Shown here: piece after piece, positions 24,464-32,115 of the stretch
Layout of the letters: every line of letters starts with the position of its first letter
How positions within the stretch are numbered: the first letter of the stretch is position 1
Source of the DNA: Burkholderiales bacterium
GTDB taxonomy: Bacteria; Pseudomonadota; Gammaproteobacteria; Burkholderiales; SG8-41
NCBI GenBank assembly: GCA_036262035.1
Contig: DATAJS010000015.1
Span: 62,001 to 126,000, forward strand
Reading direction: 5' to 3'
Length of the DNA: 64,000 nucleotides
Translations under genes and position numbers: made by a program
Notes under the pieces: generated by a model
Databases searched by the model: none
What the model saw: the letters and a program-made list of their open reading frames with translations, nothing else
What the model was told of the DNA's origin: nothing

Positions 24464-24859
24464 ATGGTCAGGATGGAAGATCCCGATTTCCCGGAGGCAT
24501 TGCGCGCGTTCATACGCGAGCACATACCGGACGTCGACGCGGCCGAGCTCCTGCTCAAGCTCGCGCGCGAGCCGGGGCGCGAGCACGCGGTGCCTACGCT
24601 CGTCGGCGAGCTGCAGCCGTCGGCGATCTCGGAGGCGACCGCGCGCCGGCACCTGTCGAGCTTCGAGGAGCGCGGCCTGGTGCAGTCGGTCGGCGACCTC
24701 TTTCGGTACAGCCCGGCGTCCACCGACGTCGACGCTTGCGTGCAGGCGCTGATGCGCGTCTACAACGCGCGCCCGGTCACCATGGTTCGGGTCATCTACG
24801 CGCTGCGCGACGAGAAGATCCGTTCTTTTGCCGACGCTTTCAGGATCAAGAAGAAATAA
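24464..24859 (+). CDS. Small winged-helix-like protein
   Basis: A 131-residue soluble protein, not recognised to a named family. The middle (about 45-85) reads like a winged helix-turn-helix: PSAISEATARRHLSSFEERG, then LVQSVGDLFRYSP as the wing. The C-terminus is helical and Lys-rich (FRIKKK). It could be a small transcription regulator. Two starts are possible: ATG 24464, or ATG 24473, which gives MEDPDFPEAL and has GTCAGG just upstream. It lies 57 nt after the hybrid kinase and 3 nt before the first DUF5985 gene, so it probably belongs to the same operon. The DNA-binding role is inference. Confidence 0.7.
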   Translation: MVRMEDPDFPEALRAFIREHIPDVDAAELLLKLAREPGREHAVPTLVGELQPSAISEATARRHLSSFEERGLVQSVGDLFRYSPASTDVDACVQALMRVYNARPVTMVRVIYALRDEKIRSFADAFRIKKK

Positions 24860-24862
24860 CGC

Positions 24863-25132
24863 ATGGACACGTTCAAGGCGGTCCTTTACCTCATCGCAAT
24901 GCTGACCAGCGGCGCCTGCATGCTGCTGCTCTTCCGCGCCTACGCCAACAGCCGGCTGCGCATCCTGCTCTGGAGCGCGCTGTGCTTCGTGGGGCTCACG
25001 GTCAACAACACGCTGCTCTTCGTCGACCTCGTGCTGCTGCCGGACTCGATCGACCTGCGGCTGTACCGCCACCTCGCGGCGCTCGTCGGCATGCTGTTCC
25101 TGATCTACGGCTTCATCCGGGAATCGGAGTAG
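24863..25132 (+). CDS. DUF5985 family membrane protein 1
   Basis: An 89-residue inner-membrane protein with three hydrophobic helices (about 5-23, 33-55 and 68-85; LYLIAMLTSGACMLLLF, LLWSALCFVGLTV, LAALVGMLFLIYGF). The pattern matches DUF5985, a family of small membrane proteins often found as tandem pairs. Function is unknown. It starts 3 nt after the winged-helix-like gene, and the second DUF5985 gene starts 2 nt after its stop. The pair could form a heteromeric membrane unit connected to the kinases upstream, but nothing in the sequence shows how. Confidence 0.78.
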   Translation: MDTFKAVLYLIAMLTSGACMLLLFRAYANSRLRILLWSALCFVGLTVNNTLLFVDLVLLPDSIDLRLYRHLAALVGMLFLIYGFIRESE

Positions 25133-25134
25133 GG

Positions 25135-25398
25135 ATGATCGATTTTCTGTCCGGTGCGGTGACGCTCGCCTACGTCGTGGGGAGCCTGTATTTCGTGCAG
25201 TTCTGGAAGCGGACGGCCGACCGCCTGTTCCTCGCGTTCGCGCTGGCGTTCGCGCTCCTCGCCCTCAACCAGGTCGGCGTGTTCATGATGGGGCTCGAGG
25301 ACGAGCGCTACAACTACGTGTACATCCTGCGAGTGCTGGGGTTCGCGCTGATCCTGCTGGCGATCGTCGATAAGAACATCGCGCGACGGCGGCGGTGA
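25135..25398 (+). CDS. DUF5985 family membrane protein 2
   Basis: An 87-residue membrane protein. ATG 25135 follows the previous stop by 2 nt, with GTAGGG as SD. Three hydrophobic helices are visible (about 6-22, 31-52, 63-79), separated by short charged loops (WKRTADR, EDERYN), and the tail is basic (NIARRRR). It resembles its neighbour in layout but not closely in sequence, as is usual for DUF5985 pairs. It is the last gene of the + strand signalling block, which ends in an inverted repeat at 25411. Confidence 0.75.
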   Translation: MIDFLSGAVTLAYVVGSLYFVQFWKRTADRLFLAFALAFALLALNQVGVFMMGLEDERYNYVYILRVLGFALILLAIVDKNIARRRR

Positions 25399-25410
25399 CG
25401 CGATTCAGGA

Positions 25411-25507
25411 AGTGACGGATAAGGCGGTGACGGGTTAAAGCGTCGCGGCGTTTTTCGTCACCGCTTTATCCGTCACCGTAGTATCCGTCACCGCCTTATC
25501 CGTCACT
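25411..25507. repeat. Inverted repeat of 15-bp GTGACGGATAAAGCG-type units, copy 1
   Basis: The left arm has about two GTGACGGATAAGGCG-type units and the right arm three inverted CGTCACCGCTTTATC-type units. The core includes GCGTCGCGGCGTTTTTCGTC. It separates the convergent DUF5985 and hemerythrin genes and may act as a terminator. A second copy is inside the Bug receptor gene at 58906-59038. Confidence 0.88.
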
Positions 25508-25515
25508 TTTTCTTC

Positions 25516-26145
25516 CTACGTCCCCGACCCCAGCCCCATCCCGCGCGCCACGCGCGACATCAGCCCGTCGGAGTCGCCGCCGGAGCTTCCCGCGCTGCCG
25601 CCGCCGCCCATGAGCTCCATCTTGCGCGCCTCGAGCTGCTCGCCGAGCGCCTTGGTATCGAGCTTGGTCTTGCGCACCTGCGGGAAGAGCTCGTTCTGCT
25701 CCTCCTTGACGTGGTGCTTGATGTACTCGCCGAGGACTTTCACCTTGGCTTCCCACATCTCGCCGCTGCCGCCGCCTTCGATCTGCGCGATCAGGTCTTT
25801 CGCGCTCTGATGCTCGACCGTCGCTTCGGCGATCAGGTCCTTGTCGCGGATCGCGCCGCGCGCGGCCGGGTAGAAGATCTCTTCCTCGATCTGCGCGTGG
25901 ACCGTGAGCTCGTTGCAGATCCGCTCGGCGAGCGCTTTCTTGCGGTCGTCCGAGCGTGTCTTCTCGAACTGGTCGAACAGCTTCTGGACGTTCTGGTGAT
26001 CGGTGCGCAGCAGGGTCAGCGCATCGGTGGCGCCGCGCGAGGCGCGTGCGGACTTCTTCGAGGCGGATTTCCTCGATGCGGTTTTCTTCGAAGCCGTCTT
26101 CTTCTTCGACGGCTTGCGAGCTGCCGATTTCTTGCGTGCTGCCAT
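25516..26145 (-). CDS. Hemerythrin-domain protein with Lys-rich histone-like N-terminal tail
   Basis: A 209-residue protein. ATG 26145 (MAARKKSAARK) begins a 38-residue tail of Lys, Ala and Ser that resembles histone H1-like AlgP/KAP sequences. Residues about 40-155 form a hemerythrin-type four-helix domain. Candidate di-iron ligands are H50 (TDHQN), H83 with E87/E88 (HAQIEEEIF), H112 (EHQSA) and H144/H145 with E148/E149 (KHHVKEE). Such domains bind O2, sense NO, or store iron. The basic tail suggests binding to nucleic acid or another polyanion, perhaps putting the domain near DNA; that is inference. The Gly/Ser-rich C-terminus looks disordered. Confidence 0.88.
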   Translation of the reverse strand: MAARKKSAARKPSKKKTASKKTASRKSASKKSARASRGATDALTLLRTDHQNVQKLFDQFEKTRSDDRKKALAERICNELTVHAQIEEEIFYPAARGAIRDKDLIAEATVEHQSAKDLIAQIEGGGSGEMWEAKVKVLGEYIKHHVKEEQNELFPQVRKTKLDTKALGEQLEARKMELMGGGGSAGSSGGDSDGLMSRVARGMGLGSGT

Positions 26146-26290
26146 GCGTCTTCTCCCGTGTATGAGACACGGCCGTCGATGCAACGGGTGTTCCCATGCG
26201 CCGCGGTTACGATGGCGGCATAGGGCGATCGGCGCCGGCAGTTCTTGTTATGATGCTCGTCCTCGCCACTCGCTCGTTTCGATCATCGCC

Positions 26291-26674
26291 ATGTCAGAGG
26301 CCGTATCCGAAGAGAAGAACGTGCTCGGCGGTGCGCTGCAGGCGTGCAGCTTCGCACCGCTCACCGGGTTTTTTCGCGACGGCTGCTGCTCGACCCGCGG
26401 CGAAGCCGGCGTCGCCCATCTGGTCTGCGTCAAGGTGACCGCGGATTTCCTCGAGTTCTCGCGCGAGCGCGGCAACGATCTCATCACGCCGCGCCCGGAG
26501 ATGCGCTTTCGCGGGCTCAAGCCAGGCGACCGCTGGTGCCTGCACGCGCTGCGCTGGGTGGAAGCGTGGGAAGCCGGCATGGCGCCGCGTGTGGTGCTCG
26601 AGGCGACCAATGCGAAGGTGCTGGAGATCGTGCCTTTGGAAGCGCTGAAACGTCACGCGCTGGACCTGCACTAG
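26291..26674 (+). CDS. DUF2237 family protein
   Basis: A 127-residue protein matching DUF2237 over its whole length. Recognisable elements are NVLGGALQACS, PLTGFFRDGCC, HLVCVKVTADFLEFS, GNDLITPRPEMRF and GDRWCLHALRWVEA, ending VVLEATNAKVLEIVP. The conserved cysteines (about 19, 32, 33 and 81) are present. Function is unknown; family members are soluble. ATG 26291 begins the homology; the long open frame upstream is non-coding. It diverges from the hemerythrin gene and is followed by a block of palindromic repeats. Confidence 0.88.
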   Translation: MSEAVSEEKNVLGGALQACSFAPLTGFFRDGCCSTRGEAGVAHLVCVKVTADFLEFSRERGNDLITPRPEMRFRGLKPGDRWCLHALRWVEAWEAGMAPRVVLEATNAKVLEIVPLEALKRHALDLH

Positions 26675-26680
26675 GAACGC

Positions 26681-26880
26681 CGTCATTCCCGAACCGCGGT
26701 AGCGGGGCTGTCGGGGATCCATTTCTTGAAGGTCAAAATGGGTTCCCGCCTGCGCGGGAATGACGCTTCGGGTCGCCTTCGCGGGAATGACGCTCCGCAT
26801 CACCTGCGCAGGGATGACGCTTCGGGTCGCCTTCGCGGGAATGACGCTCCGCATCACCTGCGCGGGGATGACGCGCCTGC
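26681..26880. repeat. GTCATTCCCG palindromic repeat array with a 54-bp tandem duplication
   Basis: Starts CGTCATTCCCGAACCGCGG and runs through GGGATCCATTTC and GGTTCCCGCCTGCGCGGG. Two consecutive copies of a 54-bp unit follow (26760-26813 and 26814-26867), starting ATGACGCTTCGGGTCGCC and differing only near the end (GCAGGG against GCGGGG). A third partial unit follows. Confidence 0.88.
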
Positions 26881-26886
26881 GGCGCG

Positions 26887-27066
26887 TCAGGTTTTGCCGA
26901 CGTGCTGCTGGGTATCCGAGACGATGAGTCCCGCGTCTTCGACGGCTTCGGAGAGCTCGTCAGGCGTGACGCCGAGCTCCTGGGCGAGCTTGCGCGCTTC
27001 CCACGACTCGTCGTCCTCGACGAGCGTGCGGTCACCCTTGGCGTGGTCTTTGAGGTCGTCTTTCAT
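26887..27066 (-). CDS. DUF3606-like small protein
   Basis: A 59-residue protein beginning MKDDLKDHAKGDRT, then ESWEARKLAQELGV and TPDELSEAVEDAG, ending QQHVGKT. The order of charged start, helix, GV/TPDEL turn and helix matches the short DUF3606 domain found in many proteobacteria. Function is unknown. ATG 27066 lies 27 nt downstream of the GST stop on the same strand, with GGGG before it as a weak SD, so the two may be co-transcribed. Codon use is typical of the window, and the stop lies just outside the adjacent repeat array. Confidence 0.72.
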   Translation of the reverse strand: MKDDLKDHAKGDRTLVEDDESWEARKLAQELGVTPDELSEAVEDAGLIVSDTQQHVGKT

Positions 27067-27093
27067 GCCCCGTACGCTGCAAGATTCGTGCGG

Positions 27094-27693
27094 TCAGCCC
27101 GCCTGCGGGGCGCGCCGGAACGATTCGCGCTGTGCGAGGCGCTCGGCGAGCTTCGCCAAGTTGGGGTGGGCCTCGCGCCACGCGACCTCCGGCAGCACCG
27201 CATCGAGGTAACCCAGTGCGTATCCGGCCGCGATATCGGCGAGCCCGAAGCGGCCGCCGTAGCAGAACTCGGCAGCCCCCAGCTCTTTTTCCATCGCCGC
27301 GAGACCCCGCTCGATCTTGAGGCGCTGCCGCTTGTGCCAGTCCTCGTCCTGCCTGCGCTCGCGGTCGTGCGAGGTCAGCACCGTGGCGTCGGCGATGCCG
27401 TCGCCGAGCGCTTCCCAGCGCTTCACGTCGATGCGGCCTTCGAAATCTTCCGGCACGAGGCGCGGCTCGCGCTTGTAGCCTTCGAGGTATTCGACGATCA
27501 CCGGCGAGTCGTAAATCGCCTTGCCCGCGTCGGTGACGAGCACCGGGATCTTGGCGAGCGGGTTGTATGCCGGCACCGGCGAATCGGGCGTCGACGCCCG
27601 CGCCTGGACGTATTCGTACGGGATGCCTTTTTCTTCGAGGACGATGCGCACCTTGCGCGCATACGGGCTGCGGTCGACGCCGAACAGTTTCAT
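27094..27693 (-). CDS. Glutathione S-transferase family protein
   Basis: A 199-residue cytosolic GST. The thioredoxin-like N-domain (1-75) begins MKLFGVDRSPYARKVRI, where S9 is the probable glutathione-activating residue. NPLAKIPVLV carries the cis-Pro, and DSPVIVEYLE the glutathione-contacting acidic/Ser motif. The C-terminal domain is all-helical with GRFGLADIAAGYAL. A very good SD (GGAGGAG) precedes ATG 27693. It diverges from the DNA ligase gene with 59 nt between starts. A role in conjugation or detoxification is the family expectation; the substrate is unknown. Confidence 0.92.
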   Translation of the reverse strand: MKLFGVDRSPYARKVRIVLEEKGIPYEYVQARASTPDSPVPAYNPLAKIPVLVTDAGKAIYDSPVIVEYLEGYKREPRLVPEDFEGRIDVKRWEALGDGIADATVLTSHDRERRQDEDWHKRQRLKIERGLAAMEKELGAAEFCYGGRFGLADIAAGYALGYLDAVLPEVAWREAHPNLAKLAERLAQRESFRRAPQAG

Positions 27694-27752
27694 GTGGACT
27701 CCTCCGGTTTTCTGCATTGTAAGGGGTCTGTTTGTTGCTCCGCGACGCTGCG

Positions 27753-29309
27753 ATGACGCTCCTCGCCCACATCGTCGACGCTTCCGGCCGTGTCTCATCG
27801 ACCTCGAGCCGGCTCGAGAAGATCCGCGCCATCGCCGACACGCTGCGGCAGGTCGCGCCGGAGGAGATTCCCGTCGCGATCGCCTACCTGTCCGGCGAGA
27901 CGTGCCAGGGCAAGATCGGCGCGAGCTACGCGAGCCTGCGCGAAGCCGCCGAGTCGCCGCCGGCAGCGTCCCCCTTTCTGCAGCTCGGCGACGTCGACCG
28001 CGCGTTCGCCGGGCTCGTGACCATCAAAGGCAAGGGGTCGTCGGCCAGGCGTGCCGAGACGTTGGCAGCGCTCTTCTCGCAGGCGACCGCGCCGGAACAG
28101 GACTTCCTGGTGAGGCTCGTCGTGGGCGAGCTGCGGCAGGGCGCGCTGCGCGGGTTGATGCTCGAAGCGATCGCGGCCGCCGCGGCGATACCGGTCGCGG
28201 ACGTGCGCCGCGCGGCGATGTCGGCAGGCGGGTTGGGCGACGTGGCGAAGGCTGCCCTGACCGAAGGCGCCGCGGGCCTCTCGGCGTTCACCGTAAAGCT
28301 CATGCAGCCGGTGCTGCCGATGCTGTCGCAGTCGGCGCAGAGCGCCGGCGAAGCGCTCGAGGCGCTCGGCGGCACCGCCGCTTTCGAATGGAAGCTCGAC
28401 GGCGCGCGCGTGCAGGTGCACAAGTCGGGCTTCGACGTCCGGGTCTACACGCGCAACCTCAACGACGTCACCGAGCGCGTGCCGGAGATCGTCGCGGCGG
28501 TGCGTGCGTCGCGCAGCGCGAGCCTGATCCTCGACGGCGAGGCGATCGCGCTGCGTCCGGACGGCTCGCCGCTCTCGTTCCAGCTCACCATGCGCCGCTT
28601 CGGCCGCAAGCTGGACGTCGAAGCGATGCGCGCCGAGCTGCCGCTGTCGGTGTACTTCTTCGATTGCCTCTGGCGCGACGGCACGGCCCTCATCGACCAT
28701 CCGGCGTCCGAGCGCTTCGCGGCGCTCGAGGCGAGCGTCCCGGCGGACACGTTGATTCCTCGCATCGTGACCTCCGATGCGGGCACAGCAGAAGCTTTCA
28801 TGGATGAAACGATCGGCAAAGGCCACGAAGGCGTCGTCGCCAAAGCGCTGGCCGCGCCGTACGAAGCGGGACGCCGCGGGGCGAGCTGGATCAAGGTCAA
28901 GCGCGCCAACACGCTGGACCTCGTCGTCCTCGCGGCCGAATGGGGGCACGGCAGGCGCAGCGGCTGGCTGTCCAACCTGCACCTCGGCGCGCGCGACGAG
29001 GCGAACGGCGGCTACGTCATGCTCGGCAAGACTTTCAAGGGGCTCACCGACGAGATGCTGCGCTGGCAAACCGAGGCGTTCGCCAGGCACGAATCGCATC
29101 GCGACGGCTGGACCGTCTATCTCAGGCCCGCGATCGTGGTCGAGATCGCGTTCAACGAGATCCAGGAAAGCTCGCAGTATCCGGGCGGGCTGGCGCTGCG
29201 CTTCGCGCGGGTCAAAGGCTACCGGCCCGACAAGCGGCCGGAGGAAGCCGACACGATAGACACCGTCCGCGCCCTATACAGCGCACAGGTTCACGCCGGC
29301 GCTGCTTAG
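27753..29309 (+). CDS. ATP-dependent DNA ligase (archaeal LigB-like)
   Basis: A 518-residue ATP-dependent DNA ligase. The N-terminal helical DNA-binding region (about 1-190) includes the LVVGELRQGALRG segment typical of archaeal/LigB-like enzymes. The adenylation domain has the nucleotidyl Lys K214 in EWKLDGARVQ. Motif III is YFFDCLW, motif IV is GHEGVVAKAL and motif V is WIKVKRANTLDLV. The C-terminal OB domain follows. ATG 27753 is preferred over an upstream TTG. Bacteria also carry an essential NAD-dependent LigA, so this is probably an accessory repair ligase. No Ku or polymerase gene is nearby. It overlaps the convergent downstream gene by 4 nt. Confidence 0.93.
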   Translation: MTLLAHIVDASGRVSSTSSRLEKIRAIADTLRQVAPEEIPVAIAYLSGETCQGKIGASYASLREAAESPPAASPFLQLGDVDRAFAGLVTIKGKGSSARRAETLAALFSQATAPEQDFLVRLVVGELRQGALRGLMLEAIAAAAAIPVADVRRAAMSAGGLGDVAKAALTEGAAGLSAFTVKLMQPVLPMLSQSAQSAGEALEALGGTAAFEWKLDGARVQVHKSGFDVRVYTRNLNDVTERVPEIVAAVRASRSASLILDGEAIALRPDGSPLSFQLTMRRFGRKLDVEAMRAELPLSVYFFDCLWRDGTALIDHPASERFAALEASVPADTLIPRIVTSDAGTAEAFMDETIGKGHEGVVAKALAAPYEAGRRGASWIKVKRANTLDLVVLAAEWGHGRRSGWLSNLHLGARDEANGGYVMLGKTFKGLTDEMLRWQTEAFARHESHRDGWTVYLRPAIVVEIAFNEIQESSQYPGGLALRFARVKGYRPDKRPEEADTIDTVRALYSAQVHAGAA

Positions 29310-29938
29310 TCGGGCAGGTGGTCGCCCTGTTTCTTCACGAGCGCTTTGGCCCCGTCGGTCCACTTCGGCGGCTTGTCGCCGCTCTTGGCGGCGGCCTGCT
29401 GGGGCGGCGCGGCGGCCGGCGCGGCGGCCGGCTTCTGCACGACCGGCGGAGGCGCGATGGGTGTGGGCGAGGGCACGACCTTCGCGGTCTCGACCGGCTT
29501 CGCGGGCGGCGCGGCCTTGGACAGATCTGCCTTGCCGGCGCTCCGGGCGCCTTTCGTGTCCGGCGCGGACGCGACGGCGGGCTCGGCGGCTTTCGCTTTC
29601 GCGGCCCTGGTCCGAGCGATCTTGGCGCGCGCTTCGCGGGGCAGATAGCGGTTCGCGCAGCGGTGGATCTCGCGGTTGGTCGTGAATTGCAGGCAACGCC
29701 GCGCATCGGCGTCTTTCAGATGGCGGCTGTTGGTCGTGACGAGCCGCGGGATCTTCGGCTCGACGACCTTGGGGACCGGCGCGGCGGCCGAGGCCGGCGC
29801 GGGCGGCGCCGCAAGCTCGCGCGACTGCGGCACGGCCGAATCCGGGATGGCGCGCGGCACGGCGGGCTCGTAGGTCGTCTGTGCGCACACCGGCGCGGCG
29901 GCGAAGAGCGCTAAGGCCGCAATCCAGATGCTTTTCAT
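29306..29938 (-). CDS. Secreted Ala/Pro/Lys-rich protein of unknown function
   Basis: A 210-residue protein, not recognised. ATG 29938 with a GGGAG SD gives a clean signal peptide (MKSIWIAALALFAAAPVCAQ). The mature part has a small Cys-containing module (ADARRCLQFTTNREIHRCAN, about 93-112) where two Cys could form a disulfide. It is followed by a long low-complexity Ala/Pro/Lys region and a short WTDGAKALVKKQG end. It is probably periplasmic. The low-complexity part looks disordered. The 3' end overlaps the DNA ligase stop by 4 nt. Confidence 0.72.
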   Translation of the reverse strand: MKSIWIAALALFAAAPVCAQTTYEPAVPRAIPDSAVPQSRELAAPPAPASAAAPVPKVVEPKIPRLVTTNSRHLKDADARRCLQFTTNREIHRCANRYLPREARAKIARTRAAKAKAAEPAVASAPDTKGARSAGKADLSKAAPPAKPVETAKVVPSPTPIAPPPVVQKPAAAPAAAPPQQAAAKSGDKPPKWTDGAKALVKKQGDHLPD

Positions 29939-30071
29939 CGTGAGCTCCCGTGGACTTCGAAAACCGCAAATTACGCGCAAAACGCGTGCGAGCGCAATGT
30001 CATAATCGAATCAAACGCCTGCAGCATCCCGCGTTCCCACCTGAAACCGATCTCACCTGAAGGAGGAAACC

Positions 30072-30869
30072 ATGAGCCTTTCCACGACCGACAAGCTGAT
30101 CGCCCGCAAAGAGAACGGCATCGGCTGGGTGATCTTCAACCAGCCGGAGCGCCGTAACGCGATGACGCCCGAGATGACCGACAGCATGCGCATCGCGCTC
30201 GAAAGCTATGCGACCGACGACGAAGTGCGCGTGGTGATCCTGCGCGGCGAAGGCGACAAGGCTTTCGTGTCCGGGGCCGACATCTCCAAGTTCGCCGAGA
30301 CCCGCTCGACGCTGGAGCTCGTGCGCGCGGGCGACGCGCGCTCCGAAGCGGCCAACCGGGCGCTGCGCGAGTGCCCGAAGCCGACGATCGCGATGATCCG
30401 CGGCTACTGCATGGGCGGGGGACTGGGTGTGGCGCTGGCGTGCGACCTGCGCATCGCGGCCGAAGGGTCGCGCTTCGGCGTTCCGGCTGCCAAGCTCGGC
30501 GTGGGCTACAAGTACAGTGGACTGAAGCGCCTGGTCGACATCGTGGGCCCGTCGTTTTGCGCCGAGATCTTCTATACGGGCCGCCAGTTCAGCACCGACG
30601 AAGCGCTCGCAATGGGCCTGGTGAACCGCGTGCTGCCCGCCGACCAGCTCGAGAAATACGTGATGGACTACGCGAAGACGATGGCGAACAACGCGCCGCT
30701 GACGATCAAGGCGGTGAAGCGCTGCCTGATCGAGATGCGCAAGAACGAGGCGGAACGCGACATCGAGCTCTGCGACACCATGGTGGAAGCGTGCTTCGCG
30801 AGCACCGATTTCACCGAAGGCCGGACGGCGTTCATGGAGAAGAGGAAGCCGGCGTTTACGGGCCGGTAA
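30072..30869 (+). CDS. Enoyl-CoA hydratase/isomerase (crotonase) family protein without canonical catalytic Glu residues
   Basis: A 265-residue crotonase-fold protein with a strong SD (AAGGAGG) before ATG 30072. The oxyanion-hole segments are clear: KAFVSGADIS (about 62-71) and GYCMGGGLGVALACD (about 112-126). In classical hydratases the second segment has Glu (GGGCELA) and a second Glu follows in the F-PE-LG motif; here the sequence has Gly (GGGLGVA) and Ala (VPAAKLG). Neither hydratase Glu is present, so simple water addition is doubtful. It may be an isomerase, thioesterase-like or decarboxylase-like crotonase. It stands alone between divergent genes. Confidence 0.88.
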   Translation: MSLSTTDKLIARKENGIGWVIFNQPERRNAMTPEMTDSMRIALESYATDDEVRVVILRGEGDKAFVSGADISKFAETRSTLELVRAGDARSEAANRALRECPKPTIAMIRGYCMGGGLGVALACDLRIAAEGSRFGVPAAKLGVGYKYSGLKRLVDIVGPSFCAEIFYTGRQFSTDEALAMGLVNRVLPADQLEKYVMDYAKTMANNAPLTIKAVKRCLIEMRKNEAERDIELCDTMVEACFASTDFTEGRTAFMEKRKPAFTGR

Positions 30870-30876
30870 CAGATCG

Positions 30877-31135
30877 TCATTCCCTCGAAGGTGGCGCGCG
30901 CCGCGTCATTCCCGCGAAGGTGACGCGCAACATCATTCCCGCGAAGGTGACGCGCAGCGTCATTCCCGCGAAGGCGGGAACCCATTCGACGCGCAGCGTC
31001 GTCCTGGCGAACGCCAGGATCCATTTTCGACGATGTTGAAAGTCAACATGGCTCCCGGATCGTGTCCGCTATCGCGGACAGGTCCGGGACGACGCGACTA
31101 CCTCGCGTCGGCTAGCGCGCGGTCGGGAATGACGA
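30877..31135. repeat. Block of GTCATTCCCG repeats plus a GTCCGGGACGACGCGAC-type repeat
   Basis: Four or more GTCATTCCCGCGAAGG units in tandem occupy 30877-30990. A second unit with ATGGCTCCCGGATCGTGTCC, CGCGGACAGGTCCGGGACGA and CGCGTCGGCTAGCGCGCGG lies at 31044-31135. The latter matches 43201-43290 in opposite orientation. Confidence 0.85.
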
Positions 31136-31139
31136 AATC

Positions 31140-32051
31140 CTACCGGTCCGTAGCGCGGCGGCCTTCGTGGCGGTAGCGGATCAGGTTGTCGGTGTTCTGA
31201 TCCGCCGCCATCCCCACCGAGATGACCCCGCTGCCCGCGAGGTGCACCGCCTCGCGCCGCAGGAATTGCGGGATGCCGCTCTGGTCGGGGACGACGAAGG
31301 TGCCGTTGCTGCTGTGGTCGGTGAGGACGAAGCTCGTGCGCTGCACCTCGATCGTCGCATGGCGGCGCGAGGCGAGCTCGCTCTCGATGACGAGGCCGCA
31401 GGTGTTCTCGCGCCCGATGAGGAGCGGCGGCGCGGTGGTTTCCATCCGCAGCTCCTTGCCGCGGTGGATGAGCACCAGCGCCGCGCCGGCTTCGCGCTTC
31501 GCCGACGGCACGATGATCGTGACGTTGGTCGCATCGCCGATGTAGCTGTAGATCTCGAGCGACTCGGGCCGGCCTTTGACCGACGTCGTATCGAGGAGGC
31601 GCACGGTGGCGCGCTCCTCCGGCCGCAGGCGCTCGGCGCACGCGCCGGACATGAGGATCTCGCCGGGCCCCGAGCGCGCGAGCACGCGGGCCGCGACGTT
31701 GACCGTGTCGCCGTAGACGTCCGCGTCGGCGCGGATCACCGGACCCACGTGCAGCCCGATCTTCAGCCGAAGCTGGCCGTCGCGCAGCGCGTCCTGGATC
31801 TGTATCGCGCTGCGGTAACCCTGGAATACCGTCGGGAACGTGACCATCGCGCCGTCGCCGATCGTCTTCACCACGGTGCCGCCGTTGGCGGCCGTGGTAT
31901 CGGCGACCACCTTCAGACACTGCGCCGCGAGATTGTGCGCGACGCTGTCGCCGAGGTCGTGATAGAGCCGTGTGCTGTCGCAGATGTCGGCGAACAGGAC
32001 GGTGAGCGTCTCGGCGGCTAGTGTTTCGGACGTGTCGGGCGGTTCGCCCAT
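31140..32051 (-). CDS. Adenylate/guanylate cyclase-like domain fused to an FHA domain
   Basis: A 303-residue soluble protein. Residues about 14-170 are a class III nucleotide cyclase domain, with a metal-binding Asp candidate D22 (LFADICDSTR), D66 (KTIGDGAMV) and the substrate-side segment HVGPVIRADADVYGDTVNVA. The C-terminal FHA domain (about 205-290) has GREN (213-216), SRRH (228-231) and SSNGT (247-251), the phosphothreonine-binding set. Such a fusion should link Ser/Thr phosphorylation with cyclic-nucleotide output, but whether the cyclase is active is untested. ATG 32051 is chosen because the residues before it are non-conserved. No kinase or phosphatase partner is adjacent. Confidence 0.88.
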   Translation of the reverse strand: MGEPPDTSETLAAETLTVLFADICDSTRLYHDLGDSVAHNLAAQCLKVVADTTAANGGTVVKTIGDGAMVTFPTVFQGYRSAIQIQDALRDGQLRLKIGLHVGPVIRADADVYGDTVNVAARVLARSGPGEILMSGACAERLRPEERATVRLLDTTSVKGRPESLEIYSYIGDATNVTIIVPSAKREAGAALVLIHRGKELRMETTAPPLLIGRENTCGLVIESELASRRHATIEVQRTSFVLTDHSSNGTFVVPDQSGIPQFLRREAVHLAGSGVISVGMAADQNTDNLIRYRHEGRRATDR

Positions 32052-32115
32052 TACACGGGTCTCCCTGGTCTGGCGGGGCGGCGAAGGCGATTGTCGCCCA
32101 TCGGCCGCCGGCGGT

